From Pseudomonas crudilactis (GTDB taxonomy: Bacteria > Pseudomonadota > Gammaproteobacteria > Pseudomonadales > Pseudomonadaceae), in NCBI RefSeq assembly GCF_013433315.1, contig NZ_WXVV01000028.1, positions 28,465 through 92,464 on the forward strand: a stretch of 64,000 nt of DNA, in the 5' to 3' direction. This document shows positions 42,930-52,020 of this stretch, piece by piece; within the stretch, counting starts at the first letter, position 1, and every line of letters begins with the position of its first letter. The notes beneath the pieces were generated by a model, which saw nothing but the letters and a program-made list of their open reading frames with translations, did no database searches and was not told the origin of the DNA. A program made the position numbers and the translations under genes.

Positions 42930-44043
42930 AAGACAGCCAGCTCATCAAGCCAACAAACAGCCGTCCCAGCGGATTGAGCGGATTGCCTTCGCTGGGAAAG
43001 GCCATGACTTCAGCCTGGCCGCCAGCACGGATCGCGCGACTGTCGATCAGGCGTTTCTTTGCCTCTGGCGTGAACTCGATGATCACCGGAAAACGCTGCG
43101 CCGGCCGTAACCAGTCGCGGCTGTTCTGAATGCTTGGCAGCGTGCCCGGCGCAGGTGTCTGGCCGACGCTGACGCCATAACCGACGCTGCGCACCTGCCC
43201 ATCAAGTACTGCGCCGGGCAACGCGTCGAGGACGATGGCCACCGGCGTTCCGGGTTGCACACGGCCAAGGTTGTTTTCGGTGAGGTCGGCGCTGATCCAT
43301 ACGTCGTGGATGGCAATCAAGGTCATCACCGGGCTGCCGGCTGCAGTGAACTGGCCGACGTCGGTGCGCAGGTCAGTGATCAATCCGGCCGAACGCGCAC
43401 CGATGCGGGTGTTGGCCAGGTCCAGTTCGGCCTTGGCCAGTGCCGAAGCGGCGCTGCGCAATTGCGCGTTGGTCTCGGTGTTGCCACCTTCCTGTTCCTG
43501 GGCGCGTTGCACCTCGGCACGGGCGGCGGCGACTTGGGCGACAGCTTGTTCGCGGTTGGCCCGAGACACTTCCAGCAAGCGCACGGAGACGGTGCCGGGA
43601 TCCTGTCGGTACAAGCCCTCAAGGCGTTGATTGTCCTGCCGCGCTTTGAGTTCGTTGGCTTGCGCGGCACGCAACGAAGCCTGTGCCGAGGCGATACCGG
43701 CGGTGCTGGCGCCGACCTGACGACGGGTTGATTCCAGATCGGCTTTGGCGCGATCTACAGCGATTTGCAGCGGCTGCGGATCGAGTTCGAAGAGGATGTC
43801 ACCCGCCTTGACGTCCTGATTATTGCGCACGTTGACGCGGATCACCCGACCGGCAACTTCCGCCGCCACCGGAATCACGAACGCACCGACCCGCGCCTGC
43901 TGGGTGTAGGGCGTGTAGCGGTCGGCGAGCAGGTACCAGGCCAGGCTCAGTACGATCAGCAACAGCACCCAGCGGATGCCTTTTTTTGCCGGATCGGGTT
44001 GCGCAGGCGCGGGGGCCGGGGCGGGTGGCGCGGCTTCAGTCAT
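42919..44043 (-). CDS. HlyD/EmrA-type membrane fusion protein
   Basis: 374 aa. One N-terminal membrane helix (GIRWVLLLIVLSLAWYLLADRYTPYT), then biotinyl-lipoyl-like half (GRVIRVNVRNNQDVKAGDILFELD), a long alpha-hairpin (about residues 85-190, RAKADLESTRRQVGASTAGIA) and the second half (SVGYGVSVGQTPAPGTLPS). It bridges the inner FUSC protein and outer membrane factor. It overlaps both neighbours by several bases, so the three are co-translated. Confidence 0.9.
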   Translation of the reverse strand: MTEAAPPAPAPAPAQPDPAKKGIRWVLLLIVLSLAWYLLADRYTPYTQQARVGAFVIPVAAEVAGRVIRVNVRNNQDVKAGDILFELDPQPLQIAVDRAKADLESTRRQVGASTAGIASAQASLRAAQANELKARQDNQRLEGLYRQDPGTVSVRLLEVSRANREQAVAQVAAARAEVQRAQEQEGGNTETNAQLRSAASALAKAELDLANTRIGARSAGLITDLRTDVGQFTAAGSPVMTLIAIHDVWISADLTENNLGRVQPGTPVAIVLDALPGAVLDGQVRSVGYGVSVGQTPAPGTLPSIQNSRDWLRPAQRFPVIIEFTPEAKKRLIDSRAIRAGGQAEVMAFPSEGNPLNPLGRLFVGLMSWLSFAY

Positions 44044-45589
44044 GACGGGTTACCTGCGATGGGAGGGGATACGCCGGTTGGGCGGGCGGCGCGCTGAGCA
44101 GGTCGCCCCAATCAGTGCGTTGTTGCATCTGTTGCCGTGTTGGCTCATCGATCTGCGGGGCATTGCTTTGCCAACCGCCACCAAGGGCTTTGTACAGCGC
44201 GATCAGGTTGCTCACGGCGTTGCTGCGGCTGACCAGATAGTTGTCCTGCAATTCCAGCAGTGCGCGTTGCGCGTCGAGTACCCGCTGAAAGTCCGAATAG
44301 CCTTCGCGGTATTGCGTGTTGGCGAGCACCAGCGAGCGCCGCGCCGCACCTTCGGCTTCACGCAGAATGCGTTCGCGCTCCAGCGCTTTGCTCAGGCCGC
44401 TGGCGGCATCGTCAGCCTCGCGTGCGGCCTGGCGAACCTTGTCGCGGTAGGCCTCGATCAGTTGCTGCAAACGCGCGTCCTGGACCCGCACGTTGTTGCG
44501 GATGCGCCCGTAATCGAAGATGTTCCAGCGCAGGCTCGGGCCGCCGATCAGGTCGAAACTGCGCGGAGTGGCGCCGAGGGTATCGCTTGACCAGACGATG
44601 CTGCCGAGTAAGGTCAGCGACGGATACAGATCGGTTTCAGCGACCCCGACCAGCGCCGATTGCGCGGCGACATTCAGTTCTGCCGCACGCACGTCCGGGC
44701 GGCGCAGCAGCAGGTTGGCCGGGACGTCCTGCAGCACGGCGCGATCCGTCAGCGGGATCAGCCCGGTTTGCTCGGCCAGCAATGCTGCGCCACCGGGGGG
44801 CTGGCCAACCAGCACCGCCAGAGCATTGCGCGTGCGCAACAGTTGATCCTCGAAGGCCGGAATGCTGCTCAGCGTGCCGAGGTATTGGGTTTTCGCCTGT
44901 TGCAGGTCGAGTTCGGCCGTCTGGCCGCTGTTGAAGAGTTTTTCGGTGATCTCGAAATTGCGTTTTTGCTGCACGGCATTTTCCCGGGCAACGCGCAGTC
45001 GTGCCTCGGTGGTGCGCAGGGAGAAATAGGTGTCGGCGACTTGCGCGCGCAGGAGTACGAGGGCGTCCTCGTAGTTGGCCTGTGCGGCGAAATAGCTGGC
45101 GTCCGAGGATTCGATGGCACGGCTGAAGCGGCCCCAGAAATCCAGCTCCCAACCGACATCGAACGCGGCGCTGTGCTGCCAGAAGTGCAGATCCTGTGGA
45201 TTGCTGCCGCCCGACTGATGACGGTCGACATACAGGCTGTCGACCCCGACCTGTTGCAGTTGCGGGTAGCGACCGCTTTCGGCGATGCCCAGTTGGGCAC
45301 GGGCTTCGAGTACCCGCAGGCCGGCGATTTTCAGGCTGCTGTTATGCGCATCGGCGGCGGCGATCAGGCGGTCGAGTATCGGGTCGGCAAACACCTGCCA
45401 CCACTGGCGCAGATCCGGTTGGGCAGCGCGTTCGCTGGCCTGCTCCAGTGCCGCGCTGTTCCACTGCTTGCTCCACGCTTCGCCCGGCGCCTGGAAGTCC
45501 GGCCCCAGGCGTACGCAGCTGCTGACACTCAAGGCGCCAAGCAACAACAGGTAACCGGGCCGCGTCAGCAGGGCTGTTGTTGAAGGCAT
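44036..45589 (-). CDS. Outer membrane efflux lipoprotein (NodT/OprM type)
   Basis: 517 aa. Lipoprotein signal with lipobox-like LSVSSC (about residue 24) and the OMF fold with two alpha/beta repeats: WWQVFADPILDRLIAAADAHNSSLKIAGLRVLEARAQLGIAES and VLVGQPPGGAALLAEQTGLIP, plus LLLRRPDVRAAELNVAAQSALVGVAETDLYPSLTLLG. Outer membrane channel for the FUSC-HlyD pair. Start at 45589 has AGGGA upstream; a longer frame to 45643 is unlikely. Confidence 0.92.
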   Translation of the reverse strand: MPSTTALLTRPGYLLLLGALSVSSCVRLGPDFQAPGEAWSKQWNSAALEQASERAAQPDLRQWWQVFADPILDRLIAAADAHNSSLKIAGLRVLEARAQLGIAESGRYPQLQQVGVDSLYVDRHQSGGSNPQDLHFWQHSAAFDVGWELDFWGRFSRAIESSDASYFAAQANYEDALVLLRAQVADTYFSLRTTEARLRVARENAVQQKRNFEITEKLFNSGQTAELDLQQAKTQYLGTLSSIPAFEDQLLRTRNALAVLVGQPPGGAALLAEQTGLIPLTDRAVLQDVPANLLLRRPDVRAAELNVAAQSALVGVAETDLYPSLTLLGSIVWSSDTLGATPRSFDLIGGPSLRWNIFDYGRIRNNVRVQDARLQQLIEAYRDKVRQAAREADDAASGLSKALERERILREAEGAARRSLVLANTQYREGYSDFQRVLDAQRALLELQDNYLVSRSNAVSNLIALYKALGGGWQSNAPQIDEPTRQQMQQRTDWGDLLSAPPAQPAYPLPSQVTRHD

Positions 45590-45710
45590 TGCGTTATGTC
45601 CCTGACCCGCAAATATCAGTGGAGCATAGACGGCGAATTGCAAGTTGTTCAGGTGAATCTGCTGCTACGCTTTTCAGGCGTCTGCACCCCACCCAAACAG
45701 GTATAAAACC

Positions 45711-46229
45711 ATGGAAACTGTCCAAGATCCGCTGACACCGACCCCCGCTGCCACCTGGCGCTTCAAGGTTGGCGTGGCGATCATTTGCCTGATGCTGGGC
45801 TCGTGGCTGATGGTGCCACTGGCCGCCGCCCTCGACGTGCCCGGTTCGAAAGTCGCGGCGCTGACCGGCGTGCTCTTTATCAGTAACAAGGTGCTGTTGC
45901 TGGTGGTCATCGCAGTGATGGGCAAGGCCGGGTTTGCCGAGCTAAAACGCACCATTGGCCGACATGTCTCGGGGATGCTTCCGACGCCTGTCGCTGAAGT
46001 CTCGCCACTGCGGCATCGGGTGGGCGTGGTGATGTTTTGCCTGCCGTTGCTGTCGTCGTTTCTGGAACCGTATTTCGATAATTTCTGGCCGGGGTTGCGG
46101 CCCAATCTGTGGCAGATGCAGATGCTCGGGGATCTGATGTTCATCGGCAGCTTCTTTGTGCTGGGTGGCAATTTCTGGGACAAGGCCCATGCACTTTTTG
46201 TGCGTACGGCGAAGGTGGTGTCCGTTTGA
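45711..46229 (+). CDS. Four-TM membrane protein, possibly transporter-suffix family
   Basis: 172 aa with about four hydrophobic helices (GVAIICLMLGSWLMVPLAAAL, VLLLVVIAVMG, VGVVMFCLPLLSSFLE and LGDLMFIGSFFVLGG). The pattern GDLMFIGSFFVLGGNFWDK at the C-terminus is what I recall for the small transporter-suffix membrane family; function unknown. It is divergent from the efflux operon (122 bp gap) and could be linked with it. Confidence 0.75.
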   Translation: METVQDPLTPTPAATWRFKVGVAIICLMLGSWLMVPLAAALDVPGSKVAALTGVLFISNKVLLLVVIAVMGKAGFAELKRTIGRHVSGMLPTPVAEVSPLRHRVGVVMFCLPLLSSFLEPYFDNFWPGLRPNLWQMQMLGDLMFIGSFFVLGGNFWDKAHALFVRTAKVVSV

Positions 46230-46242
46230 ACGTTGATTGCCA

Positions 46243-46285
46243 AAGCCATTGTGGCGGGGGGATAAACCCCCTCACCACAAGGTAG
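46243..46285. repeat. Short GC-rich intergenic repeat fragment
   Basis: Inverted pair CCATTGTGGCGGGGGGATAA and ACCCCCTCACCACAAGG, of the same family as 37774-37915. It fills the 64-bp gap between the convergent four-TM and quinone reductase genes and can act as a terminator hairpin. Confidence 0.65.
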
Positions 46286-46293
46286 GCATGAAG

Positions 46294-47070
46294 TCAGCGG
46301 ATGTGGGCGGCGAAGCCCACTAGATCCGGTGCAACGTGATCCTTGAGGGTCAACGCAGGAATGTCGTATTCCCCCTCGTTCTGCTGGCGAAATGCAATTG
46401 GCCGTGTACTCCATAACTCGTCCAGACGCTGGCCCAACGCCTCAGTCGTCTCGGTAAACCGCGCTTCATCCATCCGGCTGACACGATAGGTCAGGAAGGG
46501 CGGCAGCACGTCAAAACCTGGGTAGTAGAGAACGCCATGCTGGATCGGAAACAGCAGATCATCGATTGGCCCGTTGATCCCGCGCGGGGCGTAATGCGAC
46601 TCCCAGCCACCGGTGGTGACCATCAACATCGCCCGTTTGCCTTTCATTTTGCCTTCGCCATAACGCTCGCCCCAGCGGCTGTCGGAGTGCTCGCCGACGC
46701 CGTAGGCAAAGCCGTAGGCATACACGCGATCGACCCAGCCTTTGAGAATCGCCGGCATGGTGAACCACCACAGTGGAAACTGCAGGATCAGTGCATCAGC
46801 CCACAGCAGTTTTTCCTGTTCGCCAGCGATGTCGGCGGATTGAGTGCCTTCGGCGTAGGCGACCTTCGAGTCGAGGGAGGCGTGAAACGGCTTCGTCGCA
46901 TCGCGTTGCGGGGCATCATCGGCGTCAGGGGTGGCTTTCCAGTTCATCGCATACAGGTCGGAGACTTGTACGGTGTGGCCGGCGGCTTGCAGGCGCTGGA
47001 CGGTAAAGTCGCGCAGCGCGCCGTTGAGGGATGTTGGTTCCGGGTGGGCGTAAACCAGTAATACGTTCAT
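46294..47070 (-). CDS. NAD(P)H dehydrogenase (quinone), flavodoxin fold
   Basis: 258 aa. FMN-binding flavodoxin-like quinone reductase (KefF/MdaB group): VLLVYAHPEPTSLNGALRDF at the N-terminus binds the phosphate, LILQFPLWWFTMPAILKGWVDRV (about residue 95) is the family signature and VTTGGWESHY follows. It reduces quinones or azo compounds with NAD(P)H. It is divergent from a LysR gene, its likely regulator. Confidence 0.9.
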   Translation of the reverse strand: MNVLLVYAHPEPTSLNGALRDFTVQRLQAAGHTVQVSDLYAMNWKATPDADDAPQRDATKPFHASLDSKVAYAEGTQSADIAGEQEKLLWADALILQFPLWWFTMPAILKGWVDRVYAYGFAYGVGEHSDSRWGERYGEGKMKGKRAMLMVTTGGWESHYAPRGINGPIDDLLFPIQHGVLYYPGFDVLPPFLTYRVSRMDEARFTETTEALGQRLDELWSTRPIAFRQQNEGEYDIPALTLKDHVAPDLVGFAAHIR

Positions 47071-47155
47071 GTTGAAACTCCGTTGGCTGAGTGACAGCAG
47101 GATCGGCGTTCAACCGGTATATTGGAAATGAATGTCTGATATGTCTGGTATAGCC

Positions 47156-48049
47156 ATGAATAATTTAAGACGGCTGGATATCAATCTGCTATTGACCCTC
47201 GATGTGTTGCTGTCGGAGCACAACGTCACCCGCGCGGCGCAACGGCTGAATCTGTCGCAGCCTTCGGTGAGTGTGCATTTGGCCAAGCTGCGCGACATCT
47301 TTGGCGATCCGCTGCTGTTGCCCGGGCCGCGCGGCATGCGCCCGACGGCGCGCGCCGATGAGTTGCGTGAGCCGTTGCGCGAGGCACTGGAGGCGTTGGA
47401 GCGGGCGGTGGCGCCGGCCAGTGCGTTCGACCCGGCGCTAGCGACGCATACCTGGAAAATCGCCGCGACCGATTACGGTGAGTCGACGGTGGTGCTGCCC
47501 GCCCTGCGCGGTTTGCGCGAACAGGCGCCGGGCACGCGGCTGGCGGTGATCGATCTGACCCCGGCGCATCTGGTCAAACAGGCCGAGCAGGGTGTATTCG
47601 ATCTGGCGCTGCACATCAGCGAAGACGCGCCGCCGGAGCTGCATCGACGACCGCTGTTCACCGAGCGTTATGTGCTGGCCGGTCGAGTCGGCCATCCGGG
47701 ATTAAAGTCTGCACCCACGCGCACAGAATTCTGCGCGCTGGAGCACGTCATGGTGTCGCGTGAGGGCGGGGGCTTTTTCGGGGTGACCGACCGGGCGTTG
47801 GCCGATGTGGGGCTGATGCGCAAAGTGGTGTTGTCGGTGCCGCACTTTCTGATGGCGATGTCGGTATTGGCCAGCACCGATCTGGTGGCGATGCTGCCGT
47901 CACGCCTGGTTCGCGGCAACCCTGCATTGCAAGTAGTCGACGCACCGCTGGAGGTGCCCGGTTACGAGATGGCGATGTTCTGGGGCGAGCGTTCGCATCG
48001 CGATCCGGCACACAAATGGCTGCGTGAGCGTTTGTTGGCGTCGGTCTGA
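47156..48049 (+). CDS. LysR-type transcriptional regulator
   Basis: 297 aa from ATG 47156; ATG 47132 is an alternative. N-terminal helix-turn-helix (DINLLLTLDVLLSEHNVTRAAQRLNLSQPSVSVHLAKLRDIFGDPLLL) and LysR effector domain. The NodD/NahR-like subgroup is suggested by the LLLTLDVLL start. It is 85 bp from, and divergent to, the quinone reductase gene, which it probably controls. Confidence 0.92.
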   Translation: MNNLRRLDINLLLTLDVLLSEHNVTRAAQRLNLSQPSVSVHLAKLRDIFGDPLLLPGPRGMRPTARADELREPLREALEALERAVAPASAFDPALATHTWKIAATDYGESTVVLPALRGLREQAPGTRLAVIDLTPAHLVKQAEQGVFDLALHISEDAPPELHRRPLFTERYVLAGRVGHPGLKSAPTRTEFCALEHVMVSREGGGFFGVTDRALADVGLMRKVVLSVPHFLMAMSVLASTDLVAMLPSRLVRGNPALQVVDAPLEVPGYEMAMFWGERSHRDPAHKWLRERLLASV

Positions 48050-48056
48050 GACGCTG

Positions 48057-48125
48057 TCAGGCATGGCCCAGGGCAATCGCGAACGACACGACGATCATGC
48101 ATGCGAAGGCGAAATTGAGATTCAT
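48057..48125 (-). CDS. Possible 22-residue membrane peptide
   Basis: A tiny frame ATG-AATCTC... encodes MNLNFAFACMIVVSFAIALG plus HA, a single hydrophobic helix. A 4-codon frame upstream (MNTS) ends on the same ATGA, so translation could be coupled; AAGG precedes that. Ends in the 3' gap of the LysR gene, minus strand. Size and composition match real small membrane proteins of bacteria, but there is no second line of evidence. Confidence 0.45.
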   Translation of the reverse strand: MNLNFAFACMIVVSFAIALGHA

Positions 48126-48304
48126 GAGGTGTTCATCCTGAGCCTTTTAGAAGTGCGACCATTCTGAACAGGCTGAAAGCAAAGAAAAAATTTCCCTTGT
48201 CGATTCCAATGATCGAAACGATTGATACCTGCCGATTTGTGTTTGCGCGGGGCTTTGTTTAGTCTCGCAGAAACCTGCAACTACAAGCATAAACAGGCAT
48301 AACC

Positions 48305-49090
48305 ATGCACGATCACTCCGCGGCTGAACTGCCATCCCTGCGCCGGCAGAAAATCCTTTTACTGCTCGAACGAGACGGCAAAGTCATGGCGTCCGAGTTG
48401 AGCCAGCACTTCGCAGTCTCCGAGGACACCATCCGCCGCGACCTAGCCGAACTGGACAATGCCGGGCTGGTGCAGCGTGTGCACGGCGGGGCGCTGCCGC
48501 GTCCGAAGGACTCCGGCAAGGATTACTTCACGCGGCTGGACGAGACCGATGAGGTCAAGATTCGCCTGGCGCAATTGGCAGCGCTGCAAATCGAGGACGG
48601 GCAGATTGTGTTGTTCGATTCCGGTTCGACCACGTTGCAGGTGGCGCGCTCTTTGCATGCCGATATCAGCATCACGGCGGTGACGGCATCACCGATGACG
48701 GCGATTGCCTTGTCCGAATTCAAGGGTGTGAAAGTGATTCTCGCTGGCGGCCAGTTGAACCCGCGAACGATGGCGGCGAGTGGGCATGAGGCGCTGCGGT
48801 TGCTGGCCGGGATCCGGGCGGATCTGGCGATTACCGGGGTGTGTGCGATTCATCCGGAAGTGGGCATCACCTCGCTGCATTTTGATGAAGTGCCGGTGAA
48901 GCAGGCGATGCTGGAGGGCGCGGCGCGGGTGATTGCGGTGACCACGGCGGACAAATTGGGGGCGGTAGAGCCGTTTGTGGTGGCGCCGTGCACGCGTCTG
49001 CATACGCTGATTACTGAGCGGCATGTGGCGTCGGGGAGTGTCGAGGATTATCGGCGGTTGGGGATTGTGGTCGAGCAGTTGGCGGATTGA
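48305..49090 (+). CDS. DeoR/GlpR-family transcriptional regulator
   Basis: 261 aa. N-terminal DeoR winged helix (RRQKILLLLERDGKVMASELSQHFAVSEDTIRRDLAELDNAGLVQRVHGGAL) and C-terminal sugar-phosphate-sensor domain (VLFDSGSTTLQVARSL, EVGITSLHFDEVPVKQAML). These regulators sense phosphorylated metabolites. It precedes, on the opposite strand, the second puuB-puuA pair (REP between), but a regulatory link is unproven. Standard length. Confidence 0.9.
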   Translation: MHDHSAAELPSLRRQKILLLLERDGKVMASELSQHFAVSEDTIRRDLAELDNAGLVQRVHGGALPRPKDSGKDYFTRLDETDEVKIRLAQLAALQIEDGQIVLFDSGSTTLQVARSLHADISITAVTASPMTAIALSEFKGVKVILAGGQLNPRTMAASGHEALRLLAGIRADLAITGVCAIHPEVGITSLHFDEVPVKQAMLEGAARVIAVTTADKLGAVEPFVVAPCTRLHTLITERHVASGSVEDYRRLGIVVEQLAD

Positions 49091-49110
49091 ATTTTTTGGT
49101 GGGTTTGAGG

Positions 49111-49199
49111 GCCTCTTCGCGAGCAAGCTCGCTCCCACATTCGAACGCGTTTCTGAGATAGAACTCGGTCAACTGTGGGAGCGAGCTTGCTCGCGAAGG
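49111..49199. repeat. REP pair (REPIN)
   Basis: Inverted REP pair of about 89 bp between the convergent DeoR and second puuB genes. Confidence 0.9.
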
Positions 49200-49222
49200 G
49201 GCCGGTAGATTCAATCCATCTT

Positions 49223-50506
49223 TCAGCGCAACCGCTCAAGCATCTGGTAATACCACATCCCCGCTGCCAACAACGGATTACCGAGCAAATCCCCCATCGG
49301 CACACGAATGTGCTGGCACTGGGCAAACGTATCGAACTGCTCCATCTGCCCGGTGATCGCCCGGCTCATTATTTCGCCCATGATGTGTGTCGTCGCGATG
49401 CCGTGCCCCGAATAGCCCTGGCAATACCAGACGTTGTCCGAGAGCTTGCCCAGTTGCGGAATGCGGTTGATGACGATGCCCATCGCGCAGCTCCACTGGT
49501 AATCGATCTGCACACCTTTGAGCGCCGGGAAGGTCTGCTCGATGCACGGGCGCAGTTCGGCAGCGATATCCCGTGAATCCTTGCCGCTGTAGTTGGCGCC
49601 ACCACCGAACAACAAGCGACCGTCGGCGGTGAGGCGGTAGTAGTCGAGGACGAAGCGGCAGTCGTAGACGGCCAGATCTTCCGGGTTGATCTGCTTGGCC
49701 AGATCGCCGAGCGGCGCGGTGGTGACAATGCCGCCCATGGCCGGGAAAATCTTGCCCTTGAGCTGCCCCGGTTCGAGCTTGTGATAGACGTCGCCAGCGA
49801 GCATTACTTGGTTAGCGTCGATCTGTCCGTGAGCCGTGCGCACACCGGGTGTAGCGCCGTGAATGATCTCCAGCACTTCGCTGTTCTCGAAGATCAGCGC
49901 CCCTAGACTTTCCGCCGCCCGCGCTTCACCGATGCACAGGTTGAGCGGGTGCAGATGCATGTTGCGGGTGTTTTTGATCGCGCCGTGATAGAGGTCGCTT
50001 TGCAGCAGATCGCGCACTTGGCTGCGGTCGAGCAGGCTGACCTCATCGCCCAATCCGCGCCGTACGGCTTCTTCATAATCCTTGCGCAAGTCAGTCATGT
50101 GGCTGGGCTTGTACGCCGCGTGCAAATGGCCGTGTTTGAGGTCGCATTGAATGCCGTATTTCTCGACGCGTTGCTGGATGATTTCGTGCCCGCGCCAGCG
50201 CAGGTGCCAGATGAAATCATCGACATCGTCGCCGAGTTTCGCGCGCATCTGTTTGCGCATCGCACCGTCGCCGGAGAGGCTGCCGGTGACTTGGCCGCCA
50301 TTACGGCCAGTGGCGCCCCAGCCGATCTTGTGGCTTTCGACGATGGCAACTTTCAGGCCTTTTTCGGCGAGTTCTACGGCAGTGGCGACGCCGGTGAAAC
50401 CGCCGCCGATGATCACCACGTCGACCTCGTGCCGCCCTTGCAGAGTCGGGTAGTCGGTGTCCTGGTTGAGGGTGGCGGTGTAGTAGGAATTGCAGCGTTC
50501 GGTCAT
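49223..50506 (-). CDS. FAD-dependent amine oxidase, PuuB paralogue
   Basis: 427 aa, exactly the length of puuB in this window. DAO-family flavoprotein with VVIIGGGFTGVATAVELAEKG (about residue 30), WGATGRNGGQVTGSLSGDG and QGYSGHGIATTHIMGEIMSRA near the C-terminus. ATG 50506 is preferred; a GTG 12 bases upstream is also open. It lies downstream of a puuA paralogue, with a REP between, so it likely oxidises a gamma-glutamyl amine made by that enzyme. The substrate may differ from putrescine. Confidence 0.88.
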   Translation of the reverse strand: MTERCNSYYTATLNQDTDYPTLQGRHEVDVVIIGGGFTGVATAVELAEKGLKVAIVESHKIGWGATGRNGGQVTGSLSGDGAMRKQMRAKLGDDVDDFIWHLRWRGHEIIQQRVEKYGIQCDLKHGHLHAAYKPSHMTDLRKDYEEAVRRGLGDEVSLLDRSQVRDLLQSDLYHGAIKNTRNMHLHPLNLCIGEARAAESLGALIFENSEVLEIIHGATPGVRTAHGQIDANQVMLAGDVYHKLEPGQLKGKIFPAMGGIVTTAPLGDLAKQINPEDLAVYDCRFVLDYYRLTADGRLLFGGGANYSGKDSRDIAAELRPCIEQTFPALKGVQIDYQWSCAMGIVINRIPQLGKLSDNVWYCQGYSGHGIATTHIMGEIMSRAITGQMEQFDTFAQCQHIRVPMGDLLGNPLLAAGMWYYQMLERLR

Positions 50507-50547
50507 GTCAGTGTCCACACAAAATTCGGGAGTCGGGGTGCAATTTC

Positions 50548-50640
50548 CTGTGGGAGCGAGCTTGCTCGCGAAAGCGGTGTGTCAGTCACCCAAAATGTTG
50601 AATGTGACGACGCCTTCGCGAGCAAGCTCGCTCCCACAGG
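50548..50640. repeat. REP pair (REPIN)
   Basis: Inverted REP pair of about 93 bp between the second puuB and puuA genes, which read in the same direction. Confidence 0.9.
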
Positions 50641-50655
50641 TTCGGTGTCGGATCG

Positions 50656-52020
50656 TTAAGCTTCGGTGAGATACCAGCGCCAATCCTGCTCACCCACTTC
50701 AGCCATGAACTGCCGGTATTCGGCACGCTTCACCGCCAGATACACCCCGAGAAACTCCTGCCCCAAGGCATCCCGTGCCCACACCGAATTCTCCAGTGCC
50801 TGCAGCGAGGTCAGCCAATCCGTCGGCAGCAATTCCTTCGCCTGCGCATAACCATTGCCTTCAACCGGAGCACCCGGATCAAGGTCTTCACGAATGCCGC
50901 GATGAATCCCGGCAAGGATCGCCGCTGCCGCCAGATACGGGTTGGCATCGGCGCCGCAGATGCGGTGTTCGATGTGCCGGGTGTTGGCCGGGCCGCCCGG
51001 TACGCGCAGGCTGACAGTACGATTGTCGACGCCCCAGGTCGGCGCCAACGGTGCGTAGCTGTTGGCCTGGAAGCGTCGATACGAGTTGGCGTTCGGGCAG
51101 AACAGCAGCAACGAATCGAGCAAGGATGCGAGCATGCCGCCAATCGCCGTGCGCAGCAGCGGCGTGCCGGCCGGGTCTTCCGAAGCGAACAAATTACGAC
51201 CTTCGCCGTCGGCCAGACTGACGTGCATGTGCATGCCAGTGCCGGCCAGATCATCGAACGGCTTGGCCATGAAGGTCGCCTGCATGCCGTGCTTATGGGC
51301 GATGGCTTTGACCAGACGTTTGTAGCGCACGGCCTGGTCCATCGCCTCCAGCGCGTCGCCATGTTCAAGGGTGATTTCGACCTGGCCCGGGGCGTACTCG
51401 GAGATCGCCGTGCGCGCCGGAATACCGTGCAGTTTGCAGGCGCTGTAGAGGTCGGCGAGGAACGGTTCGATCTGCTCCAGCTCACGCAAACCGTATACCT
51501 GAGTGTGTCGCGGCCGGCCTCCGTCGGCATCCAGCGCCGGTTGCGGGCGACCGTTGTGATCGCGTTTGGCATCGAGCAAGTAGAACTCCAGCTCACACGC
51601 CATCACCGGGTGATAACCCTCGGCCTTGAGGCCGTCGATGACTCTGATCAGCAAGTGGCGTGGGTCGGCGATGCTGGCGGGCATGCCCTCGGTCGGGTGC
51701 ATGCTGACCTGCACCGCGGCGGTCGGAATCTGCCGCCATGGCAGGCGCACCAGACTGCCTTCCAGCGGATAGGCGCGGCAGTCGATATCGCCGACGTCCC
51801 AGACCAGACCGGAGTTCTCGACGTCTTCACCCTGCACGGTCAGACCGAGAATAGTGCTCGGCAGCGGCCGGCCGCTTTCGTACACAGCGAGCAGTTCTTC
51901 GCGGTGCAACAGCTTGCCGCGCGGCACGCCGTTGGCGTCGAGGATGAACAGTTCGATCATGTCGATATCGGGGTTCTGTTCAAGGAACAAGCGTGCGTCT
52001 TCAAGGGCTGCGAATTTCAT
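50656..52020 (-). CDS. Glutamine synthetase family ligase, PuuA paralogue
   Basis: 454 aa. Glutamine-synthetase fold of the gamma-glutamyl polyamine ligase type: ELFILDANGVPRGKLLHREELL at the N-terminus, CELEFYLLDAKRD (about 143), GTGMHMHVSLADGEG (about 263), LFCPNANSYRRFQANSYAPLAPTWGVDNRT (about 305) and HIEHRICGADANPYL. It shares with puuA every catalytic segment I could compare but the sequence is clearly distinct. Probably ligates glutamate to a different amine. The ATG at 52020 is chosen over a TTG two codons upstream. Confidence 0.88.
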   Translation of the reverse strand: MKFAALEDARLFLEQNPDIDMIELFILDANGVPRGKLLHREELLAVYESGRPLPSTILGLTVQGEDVENSGLVWDVGDIDCRAYPLEGSLVRLPWRQIPTAAVQVSMHPTEGMPASIADPRHLLIRVIDGLKAEGYHPVMACELEFYLLDAKRDHNGRPQPALDADGGRPRHTQVYGLRELEQIEPFLADLYSACKLHGIPARTAISEYAPGQVEITLEHGDALEAMDQAVRYKRLVKAIAHKHGMQATFMAKPFDDLAGTGMHMHVSLADGEGRNLFASEDPAGTPLLRTAIGGMLASLLDSLLLFCPNANSYRRFQANSYAPLAPTWGVDNRTVSLRVPGGPANTRHIEHRICGADANPYLAAAAILAGIHRGIREDLDPGAPVEGNGYAQAKELLPTDWLTSLQALENSVWARDALGQEFLGVYLAVKRAEYRQFMAEVGEQDWRWYLTEA

